Shown: positions 1 through 4,491 of the stretch, piece by piece
Numbering within the stretch: the first letter of the stretch is position 1
Layout of the letters: each line of letters begins with the position of its first letter
Assembly: GCA_002452325.1 (NCBI GenBank)
Contig: DKFG01000270.1
Span: 1-5,507 of the forward strand
Length of the DNA: 5,507 nt
From: Geobacter sp. UBA6802
Lineage (GTDB): Bacteria > Desulfobacterota > Desulfuromonadia > Geobacterales > Pseudopelobacteraceae
Direction: 5' to 3'
Program-made: the position numbers and the translations under genes
Notes under the pieces: model-generated
Database searches by the model: none
What the model was told of the DNA's origin: nothing
The model's input: the letters and a program-made list of their open reading frames with translations, nothing else

Positions 1-8
1 ACAGGATA

Positions 9-47
9 CAGAGGGGTGCCTGCTGCGCGGCGCCCCTCTGCCGTTTT
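9..47 (+). terminator. Hairpin resembling a Rho-independent terminator
   Basis: Positions 9-20 pair with 29-40 in a 12-bp stem (one G-U wobble) around an 8-nt loop, followed by CCGTTTT. It most likely ends transcription of a gene left of the window. The T tract is short (four T), and two plus-strand frames stay open from the left edge to stops at 47-49 or 52-54. The hairpin could therefore instead lie in the 3' end of an upstream coding sequence. Confidence 0.55.
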
Positions 48-53
48 AGGCTG

Positions 54-443
54 ATGACCGATCGCCATCCACTCCTGCGCTGGTTACTGATCGCCCTGGG
101 GCTCTTGGCCACCGGTCTGGGTGTGGTGGGTATCTTTGTACCGCTCTTGCCCACCACCCCCCTGCTGCTTCTGGCTGCCGCCTGTTTTGCCCGCAGTTCA
201 GAGCGGTTCCACACCTGGCTTGTGGAACACCGGCACCTGGGACCAATGGTACGGGGCTACCTGGATGGCTCAGGCATACCGCTCAGGGCCAAACGCACCG
301 CCATTACACTGGTCTGGCTGACCCTGCCTCCCTCAGCCCTGCTGCTGGTTCCGCCGCTCTGGGCCAAGCTGTTGCTGATCCTGCTGGCCATCGGCATCAC
401 CTGCTATCTGCTGCGCCTGCCAACACAACAGGAGAGCCCATGA
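54..443 (+). CDS. DUF454 / YbaN-like inner-membrane protein
   Basis: A 129-residue membrane protein of the DUF454 (YbaN) family, whose biochemical function is not established. Family marks are a first hydrophobic helix (about residues 10-29), the signature VPLLPTTPLLLLAAACFARSS (start about residue 29), then FHTWLVEHRHLGP (52-64), a GIP motif near 75, a basic stretch and two further hydrophobic segments (about 83-100 and 103-122). The length is normal for the family. ATG 54 is the only methionine before the conserved region. Its ribosome binding site is poor (only a TAGG just upstream). A TGA at 52-54 overlaps the ATG, so translation may be coupled to an upstream frame. The stop overlaps the ATG of the next gene by 4 bases, indicating one operon. 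Family call sure; role unknown. Confidence 0.9.
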   Translation: MTDRHPLLRWLLIALGLLATGLGVVGIFVPLLPTTPLLLLAAACFARSSERFHTWLVEHRHLGPMVRGYLDGSGIPLRAKRTAITLVWLTLPPSALLLVPPLWAKLLLILLAIGITCYLLRLPTQQESP

Positions 444-652
444 ACAAAAAAATACTGAAATTCCTGATCCTGATCGGTGGCGGTGCCCTTGCCGGTGGAA
501 TCTTCGGCTGGATGTCACAATGTGCCGGAGGCGGCAGCTGAGCCATGATGAGCAACCCCTGGTCAGGGGCCTTGTATGGAGCAGCAGCAGGATTCTTTCT
601 AGCCCTGGTACCGGGCGAAACCGACACGAAACACCCTGAGGACACGCCATGA
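440..652 (+). CDS. Probable selenoprotein, DUF6132-like small membrane protein (TGA 539-541 = Sec)
   Basis: The frame starting at ATG 440 (AGGAGA at 430-435 upstream) meets TGA at 539-541 after 33 codons, then continues in the same frame to a second TGA at 650-652. Read through, it gives 70 residues: a basic start MNKK, a glycine-rich helix (about 8-25), a loop with Cys28 and Sec34 (CAGGGSU), a second small-residue helix beginning SNPWSGALYGAAAG (38-51) and a polar tail. From memory of the DUF6132 family, the pattern is a Cys, then GTCPITSNP and YGA; Sec34 falls on the conserved Cys. Both ends form ATGA overlaps with neighbouring genes, so the read-through product fills the operon exactly. 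A SECIS-like hairpin follows the TGA. Cys28 and Sec34 could form a selenylsulfide, probably on the periplasmic side given the basic N terminus (inference). Conservative alternatives are a 33-residue ORF (440-541), reinitiation at ATG 545 or 548, or a nonsense mutation. Function unknown. Confidence 0.78.
539..574 (+). promoter_or_regulatory. Candidate bacterial SECIS element
   Basis: It begins with the in-frame TGA (539-541). Bases 556-560 (CCCCT) pair perfectly with 565-569 (AGGGG), leaving the loop GGTC at 561-564. Bases 553-555 can also pair with 572-574 across a 2-nt bulge. The loop starts 20 nt after the TGA and carries the GGUC sequence that SelB recognises in the E. coli fdhF SECIS at almost the same distance. 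The bulged U below the fdhF loop has no clear match here, so SelB binding remains an inference. Confidence 0.72.
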
Positions 653-1476
653 TGGAACGTCTGCAAAAAATTATTTCCGCTGCCGGGATAACCTCCCGTC
701 GCGCCTCGGAAGAGATGATCCTGGCCGGACGGGTCACCGTCAACGGCCAGGTGGTGACTGAACTGGGCAGCAAGGCAGATCCGACAAAAGATCTGATCGC
801 CCTGGATGGCCAGCCGGTTAAACCTGCTGAAACGTTCTATTATGTGCTGCTGCACAAGCCTGCCGGCTATGTCACCTCACTCAAGGACCCTCAAGGAAGA
901 CAGCTGGTAACCGAGCTGGTCAAGGATATTGGCGAACGGCTCTTTCCGGTGGGGCGGCTGGACTACAACTCAGAAGGACTGCTGCTGTTGACCAATGACG
1001 GTGCCTGGGCCAACCGACTGATGCATCCCCGCCATCAGGTGGACAAGGAATACCATGTGCGGGTCAGGGGCAAGATTGATCCGCAGCAGATCAAGAAACT
1101 GGCTGATGGCGTGGAATTGGAGGATGGCCCCACCGGTGCCACCACGGTGCGCTTGCTGAAAAACGACCAGAGCAATGACTGGCTGTCTGTCACCATCCGC
1201 GAAGGGCGTAATCGTCAGGTGCGCCGCATGTGTGCTGCTGTGGGTCTGTTTGTCGTGCGACTGCGCCGCATCCGCTACGGCAACCTGACCCTGGGGGGCC
1301 TGCAGCCGGGCGAATACCGGCTGTTAACCAAGCAAGAGGCACAGGCCCTGGACGCCCCGGCGCCAGAAAAGAATCGCCATAAACCAGCACCCAAAGAGGC
1401 TGCAACACCTGCCAACACACCGCAACCGACAACCCTGTCCAAACGGCCACCGCGCAGAAAGATAATTGAACGTTAG
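649..1476 (+). CDS. rluB: RluB-type 23S rRNA pseudouridine synthase (RsuA/RluB/E/F family)
   Basis: Isomerises a uridine to pseudouridine in rRNA, by similarity to RluB (23S U2605 in E. coli). The 275 residues start with an S4 RNA-binding domain (about 3-60: LQKIISAAGITSRRASEEMI, then GRVTVNG). The catalytic domain follows, with HKPAGYVTS (69-77) and the active-site motif GRLDYNSEGLLLLTNDG, where Asp105 is the expected catalytic residue. EGRNRQVRRM (185-194) is the second signature. A basic Pro/Ala/Lys-rich tail (about 235-275), probably disordered, ends the protein. TGAGGA at 637-642 is the ribosome binding site and serves ATG 649 or ATG 652; ATG 649 overlaps the stop of the upstream gene by 4 bases, so translation is probably coupled. 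The exact target uridine cannot be told from the sequence; RsuA, RluE or RluF specificity is less likely. Confidence 0.94.
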   Translation: MMERLQKIISAAGITSRRASEEMILAGRVTVNGQVVTELGSKADPTKDLIALDGQPVKPAETFYYVLLHKPAGYVTSLKDPQGRQLVTELVKDIGERLFPVGRLDYNSEGLLLLTNDGAWANRLMHPRHQVDKEYHVRVRGKIDPQQIKKLADGVELEDGPTGATTVRLLKNDQSNDWLSVTIREGRNRQVRRMCAAVGLFVVRLRRIRYGNLTLGGLQPGEYRLLTKQEAQALDAPAPEKNRHKPAPKEAATPANTPQPTTLSKRPPRRKIIER

Positions 1477-1518
1477 CAGAACAAAACTCATGATGCCCTC
1501 GAAACATATAACACCGGT

Positions 1519-1547
1519 TTGACGGCACCTGACATCTATGGTACGTT
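1519..1547 (+). promoter_or_regulatory. Weak candidate promoter for the toxin-antitoxin pair
   Basis: TTGACG (1519-1524) is a good -35 match, and TACGTT (1542-1547) follows after 17 bases as a poor -10. It lies in the 129-base gap between the pseudouridine synthase gene and the antitoxin, where no clear terminator is visible, so read-through from upstream is also possible. Confidence 0.3.
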
Positions 1548-1592
1548 CAACACTTACAGACTGTTATTCATCTGCCTGCACCTCAGTTACCT

Positions 1593-1600
1593 AAGGAGGT
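1593..1600 (+). promoter_or_regulatory. Strong Shine-Dalgarno site that sets the antitoxin start
   Basis: AAGGAGGT at 1593-1600 is a near-perfect anti-SD complement, 5 bases before ATG 1606. It selects 1606 over an in-frame upstream start at 1519, which lacks a site and would add 29 residues unrelated to the family. Confidence 0.85.
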
Positions 1601-1605
1601 ACACC

Positions 1606-1812
1606 ATGCCCCAAGCCATAACCGCCGTCTATGAAAACGGGGTTTTTATCCCCCAAATGCCTGTCGACTTGCCCCAACATACAGCCGTCATCATCTCTCT
1701 CCCAACTGTCTCACGTTCGAAAACGGGCCAACGTTTTTCAGCATTACTACAAGAACCACTTACGGCAGAACAGATTGTAATTCCTTCACGTGACGAGCTT
1801 CATGAGCGTTAA
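1606..1812 (+). CDS. AF2212-like (DUF104) antitoxin
   Basis: A 68-residue protein whose N-terminal half, AITAVYENGVFIPQMPVDLP followed by an IISLP strand (residues 4-33), matches the small beta-rich DUF104 / AF2212-like antitoxin family: a short strand, YENG, P..P.DLP, then a hydrophobic strand. The C-terminal part (about 43-68, ending SRDELHER) is the likely toxin-binding segment by analogy with other small antitoxins. It is followed by a PIN-domain gene that starts inside its last codons (11-base overlap from ATG 1802), the usual antitoxin-first order. The product would neutralise the toxin in the cytoplasm and may repress its own promoter (known for many such pairs, not shown here). Family assignment is good; DNA binding is uncertain. 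Confidence 0.85.
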   Translation: MPQAITAVYENGVFIPQMPVDLPQHTAVIISLPTVSRSKTGQRFSALLQEPLTAEQIVIPSRDELHER

Positions 1813-2212
1813 GGCATTCATTGATACCAACATTTTTGTGTATGCGGCAATCCAAACGCCCGACTCTATTGCAAAGCGGGAAGCTGCCGTTGCGCTTTTA
1901 AATAGCCCGACACGATATGTGGTCAGCACACAAGTGCTCAATGAATTTACAGCAGTCCTGCTGAAAAAGAAGTTTAGCGACGAGCTTGTCAGAGCAAGAG
2001 TTGCGTCCATTGCCAACGAATGCAGCATTGCCGTTGTAGAGATGAAAACTATCTGGCTTGGCTGGGATCTGCGCCAACGCTACAACCTTTCCTTGTGGGA
2101 TAGCCTGATAGTTGCTTCGGCTATAATTGCAAAATGTTCAATTCTCTACACTGAAGACATGCAAAACGGCCTGATTATTGATAACAGCCTGCATATTGTA
2201 AATCCGCTTTAG
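1802..2212 (+). CDS. PIN-domain toxin, putative VapC-like ribonuclease
   Basis: A 136-residue PIN-domain protein, expected to be a Mg-dependent RNase acting as the toxin of the pair. The opening FIDTNIFVYA puts the first metal-binding Asp at residue 8. Further expected acidic residues are Glu48 (STQVLNEF), Asp100 (LSLWDSLIVASA) and Glu118/Asp119 (LYTEDMQNG), so the catalytic set looks complete. A GTG at 1790 would add four residues; ATG 1802 is preferred because it directly precedes the conserved first strand, though neither has a good ribosome binding site. Translation is probably coupled to the antitoxin through the 11-base overlap. Base composition is lower in G+C than the flanks (line 1921-1980 has 26 of 60 G+C, against 37 of 60 in line 901-960), suggesting possible acquisition. 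The RNA target is unknown. Confidence 0.88.
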   Translation: MSVKAFIDTNIFVYAAIQTPDSIAKREAAVALLNSPTRYVVSTQVLNEFTAVLLKKKFSDELVRARVASIANECSIAVVEMKTIWLGWDLRQRYNLSLWDSLIVASAIIAKCSILYTEDMQNGLIIDNSLHIVNPL

Positions 2213-2276
2213 CCACAGCACTACCACTAACACCCTGGTAACTCCTCCACTTTTAGCAACCTTTCTTGAACAATAC

Positions 2277-2313
2277 AAAAAACCGGGGAAGCCATAGCAG
2301 CCACCCCGGTTTT
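2277..2313. terminator. Bidirectional Rho-independent terminator
   Basis: AAAACCGGGG (2279-2288) pairs perfectly with CCCCGGTTTT (2304-2313) around a 15-nt loop. The stem is preceded by a run of six A (2277-2282) and ends in four T, so it can work on both strands. It lies between the convergent toxin gene (stop 2212) and lipoprotein gene (stop at 2337). The rest of the gap 2213-2336 shows nothing else. Confidence 0.85.
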
Positions 2314-2336
2314 CAAAATACCTGTAAAAAATCCAG

Positions 2337-4058
2337 TTACGGAATAACCGGCCAACCTGCTGCCGTAAAAATAGCATTTACTGCGGTCTTGTTAAAACTA
2401 TATCCGCTTTCCAGTGAGGCAACATTGGCCGGGTAGTGCCAGCCGCCATACACCTTACCGTTGTACACGGCAAAGAACATATACCCGATGCCTGCCGGAC
2501 GGCCGTCAGCCATCAGCAACTGCACCCCGTTCACGGTCTTGAGCTCGCTGGTAGAGGCGGCAATCAGTTGCGGTGTTTGTTGCTGCATGGTGGCCTTGTC
2601 GTACAGGTAGAAGGTGCCCTTGTTGTTGGTAAGCGGTCCAAAGCGGAATGCCACATTATCAATGCTCCACCAGCTGCCGTTCAGGTGATTGAACCGGCTG
2701 ATCAAGCTGGACAGGGTAGTAATCTGATCGGTGCATGCGCCGCTCTGATCACGCTGCAGGCAGATCTCCATCCCGCCTGACAGACGATAGGTATCGGCCA
2801 GATAGGTAAAACTCACCCGATACGCCTCTGAACCGGCCGGGAAGCTGCCTGAAGGCTTTGTCCCCTCAAAGTTCGTCAAATAAGAGCCAAACGCCTTACC
2901 AGCAACATCATACTTCACCAGACTGGCCTTCATCCGCTGACCACCGCCGGAGGAGGTGTAGATGCCGGTGGCCTGATCCCAGGTGCCGTAATTGCCGGCT
3001 TCTTCCTGCCAGCCGGCGCTGGTCAGATACAGTTGTGGCAAGCTAGTTCGTGCCTGCCAACTGTTGTTGACCAGATTATACCCGCTGTTCGTAATCCGGC
3101 TGTTGCTGCTGGTGTAGACACTTTTCCAGTAATTGTTGGAGTAGACCAGCTGGTTGTTGATGTAGTTTGTTTGATAGCGCTCAATCCCGTAGGTGCCGCT
3201 AGTCATGATGGCAATCAGATCAGATACGGTTGCTTGCACGGTTGCGGCTGCCAGTTGCTGCTGCAGGGTTGTAGTATCGCCTGTAGGGATAACAACACCG
3301 CTGCTGTTCATTACCGTCTGTACTGCATTCTCCGGCAACACGCCGCTTACCAGGTTGGTTCGCACCTGTTGCTGCAGTGTGGCCAGGTTCTGCATCACCT
3401 GCTGCACCACCAGATTAACCACTGCCTGCATGGTGGCAGCGGGAACCGCTTGCTGGATATCCTTCTTGTTTTTGGCGATGGTATCGGCAACCACCTTGGC
3501 AATGCCGGAAACCAGCTTCTGCTCGGCGGTTGCAGTTGCACTGCCCGGCTTGAAATCATCGAACAGCCTGCCAGTTACCCCAAGCTGGTTGCGCAGGGTT
3601 TGCTCCGCAACCGCCGGGGTCAGACCGGTGTTCTCCACCTGATTCTGCACAATGGTGGTCAGCGGACTGACAAACTGGTAAAAACCGGCCGGTGAGGTCA
3701 GGATGTAGCTGTTTGCCACCGCACCACGCTGCTCATCAGTGTTACCGGCTGATACCTCTACCAATACCGGGTAGTTGGTCTGATCGCCGCTTGCAACGGT
3801 AAGGACATACGCCCCTCCTGCTGTGGTGTTTGCGGTTGGTTCATCAGCATCACACTTTTTATTAGCGTTTTTGTCCAGGCAGACCTTGGCCCCCACCAGA
3901 TACCCATCAGCCACCACACCGCTGATTGATGTTGTTGCGGGTGGTACGGGCGCAGCCGGAGTACTGCTGCTGCTACCACCACCTCCACCGCACCCTGCCA
4001 GCGCAATCAGGGATACCATCCCCAGCACCGCTGCCAAACGCTTGATCTGTTGCTTCAT
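2337..4058 (-). CDS. Secreted lipoprotein of unknown function
   Basis: A 573-residue protein with a lipoprotein signal: basic MKQQIKR, a hydrophobic stretch (8-21) and lipobox LAGC with Cys23 as the lipidation site, then a flexible linker GGGGGSSSS and a Pro/Ala/Thr-rich segment. Residues 45-90 look like a small beta domain (SISGVVADGYLVGAKVCLD) with an acidic loop D-K-N-A-N-K-K-C-D-A-D-E (62-73) resembling calcium-binding loops in SdrD-B-like domains; Cys60 and Cys69 flank it. FVSPLTTIVQNQV (129-141) is a motif I recall from similar long lipoproteins in Geobacter and relatives. A Gln/Val-rich, probably helical middle follows, then a Tyr/Gly/Ser-rich C-terminal half likely to be beta-structured. 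AGGAGGT (complement of 4066-4072), 7 bases before the ATG, fixes the start. It is monocistronic and convergent with the toxin. The product is probably at the outer membrane or cell surface. No enzymatic motif recognised. Confidence 0.85.
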   Translation of the reverse strand: MKQQIKRLAAVLGMVSLIALAGCGGGGGSSSSTPAAPVPPATTSISGVVADGYLVGAKVCLDKNANKKCDADEPTANTTAGGAYVLTVASGDQTNYPVLVEVSAGNTDEQRGAVANSYILTSPAGFYQFVSPLTTIVQNQVENTGLTPAVAEQTLRNQLGVTGRLFDDFKPGSATATAEQKLVSGIAKVVADTIAKNKKDIQQAVPAATMQAVVNLVVQQVMQNLATLQQQVRTNLVSGVLPENAVQTVMNSSGVVIPTGDTTTLQQQLAAATVQATVSDLIAIMTSGTYGIERYQTNYINNQLVYSNNYWKSVYTSSNSRITNSGYNLVNNSWQARTSLPQLYLTSAGWQEEAGNYGTWDQATGIYTSSGGGQRMKASLVKYDVAGKAFGSYLTNFEGTKPSGSFPAGSEAYRVSFTYLADTYRLSGGMEICLQRDQSGACTDQITTLSSLISRFNHLNGSWWSIDNVAFRFGPLTNNKGTFYLYDKATMQQQTPQLIAASTSELKTVNGVQLLMADGRPAGIGYMFFAVYNGKVYGGWHYPANVASLESGYSFNKTAVNAIFTAAGWPVIP

Positions 4059-4085
4059 ACAGATTACCTCCTATACTTGAAATTC

Positions 4086-4096
4086 CCCCTAAGGGG
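4086..4096. repeat. Short palindrome upstream of the lipoprotein start
   Basis: CCCCT-A-AGGGG is a perfect 5-bp inverted repeat 14 bases upstream of the lipoprotein ribosome binding site. It could be a small stem in the leader RNA or a protein site; it may also be chance. Confidence 0.4.
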
Positions 4097-4111
4097 TACA
4101 ACGCTAAACGC

Positions 4112-4146
4112 AAAAAAGCCGCGCCCGGACTGACCGGAAACGCGGC
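4112..4146 (-). terminator. Terminator-like hairpin in the lipoprotein leader (minus strand)
   Basis: On the minus strand GCCGCG (4146-4141) pairs with CGCGGC (4123-4118). An inner CCGG/CCGG stem (4137-4134 with 4128-4125) is followed by six T (4117-4112). This is a textbook intrinsic terminator, yet it points toward and lies 54 bases upstream of the lipoprotein ATG with no other minus-strand gene before it. It is therefore either an attenuator or the end of a small RNA. There is no T tract on the plus-strand side. Confidence 0.75.
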
Positions 4147-4165
4147 ATGCGCGACTGATTTATTG

Positions 4166-4226
4166 GGAAAAAGGCCGATTACGCCATTGACGCTGTGTGC
4201 TGTGTGCTGTGTGCTGTGACATCGGC
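4166..4226 (-). terminator. Second terminator-like inverted repeat (minus strand)
   Basis: On the minus strand GCCGAT (4226-4221) can pair with ATCGGC (4179-4174), followed by CTTTTT (4173-4168). The loop is 41 nt and holds the heptanucleotide repeats, which makes the stem weaker than the downstream hairpin. It may be an alternative fold in an attenuation switch, or chance. Confidence 0.4.
4193..4220. repeat. Heptanucleotide tandem repeat (CTGTGTG)
   Basis: Three perfect head-to-tail copies of CTGTGTG (4193-4213) are followed by one diverged copy CTGTGAC (4214-4220). It is non-coding and lies inside the putative 5' leader of the lipoprotein gene. Such short repeats can change copy number by slippage. 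Confidence 0.9.
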
Positions 4227-4257
4227 TGTCTCACTTGGGTAGGCTTTGGATTCAAGA

Positions 4258-4286
4258 CTTGTATACACCTGTCAAAACTGTGTCAA
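4258..4286 (-). promoter_or_regulatory. Candidate sigma-70 promoter for the lipoprotein gene
   Basis: On the minus strand TTGACA (complement of 4281-4286) is a perfect -35. TACAAG (complement of 4258-4263) follows after 17 bases, or TATACA after 15. Transcription would start near 4250, giving a leader of about 190 nt before the ATG at 4058. A second TTGACA (complement of 4270-4275) has no good -10. Confidence 0.5.
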
Positions 4287-4299
4287 TAAAAATCTGACA
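4281..4299. promoter_or_regulatory. Operator-like inverted repeat over the -35 region
   Basis: TGTCA (4281-4285) and TGACA (4295-4299) form an inverted repeat with a 9-base A+T-rich spacer. A third TGTCA lies at 4270-4274. The element overlaps the -35 of the candidate lipoprotein promoter, a usual place for a repressor site. The regulator is unknown. Confidence 0.3.
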
Positions 4300-4381
4300 G
4301 CTGAGCCATGCCGATGGACGCCCCAGCGTTCAAGTCTTTTACGATGCCTGAATGTATGACGTAGCTCTGTGTACTACCTGC

Positions 4382-4408
4382 TTGCATTCCCGAATACGAG
4401 CCTATATT
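4382..4408 (+). promoter_or_regulatory. Candidate promoter for asnS
   Basis: TTGCAT (4382-4387) and TATATT (4403-4408) are separated by 15 bases. The -10 is good, the -35 fair and the spacing short. It is the best plus-strand match in the gap before asnS, giving a leader of roughly 75-80 nt. The rest of 4300-4380 shows no gene or clear structure. Confidence 0.4.
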
Positions 4409-4410
4409 CT

Positions 4411-4452
4411 GGTCTCACAAGACTATCACTGCGCCAGGCAGCGCAGCAGACC
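4411..4452 (+). promoter_or_regulatory. Nested stem-loop in the asnS leader
   Basis: CTGCGC (4429-4434) pairs with GCGCAG (4441-4446) around the loop CAGGCA. GGTCT (4411-4415) can pair with AGACC (4448-4452) outside it. No T-box consensus (TGGNACCGCG) is present, so this is not a T-box riboswitch. The GGTCT arm may begin at or before the predicted transcript start, which weakens the outer stem. Confidence 0.35.
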
Positions 4453-4491
4453 GGTATCAAGCTTTTCAATCTCTGATCCGAGGCGATCCCC

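Noticed and set aside
545..652. Separate 35-codon gene starting at ATG 545 after the TGA
   Set aside because: No Shine-Dalgarno site precedes it, and on its own it lacks the first helix. It is kept only as an alternative to selenocysteine read-through.
333..855. Two minus-strand open frames (333-773 and 397-855)
   Set aside because: They lie antisense to the YbaN-like, selenoprotein and rluB genes, show no family resemblance, and their composition follows the plus-strand codons.
1519..1605. Upstream extension of the antitoxin from position 1519
   Set aside because: The 29 extra residues do not fit the family and lack a ribosome binding site, while AAGGAGGT sits directly before ATG 1606.
3033..3695. 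Plus-strand open frame of 220 codons inside the lipoprotein region
   Set aside because: It is the antisense shadow of the lipoprotein gene, which has a signal peptide, lipobox and strong ribosome binding site. The shadow is rich in His/Cys/Leu runs from Gln/Val/Ala codons on the other strand.
4059..4260. Possible c-di-GMP (GEMM) or other known riboswitch in the lipoprotein leader
   Set aside because: I could not find the conserved GEMM core or another known consensus by eye, so only the terminator hairpins are claimed.
4250..4424. Scattered CAAGACT / CAAGTCTT repeats (4253-4261, 4331-4338, 4418-4424)
   Set aside because: They are only 7-9 bases long, irregularly spaced and in mixed orientation, so no better than chance without comparison to relatives.
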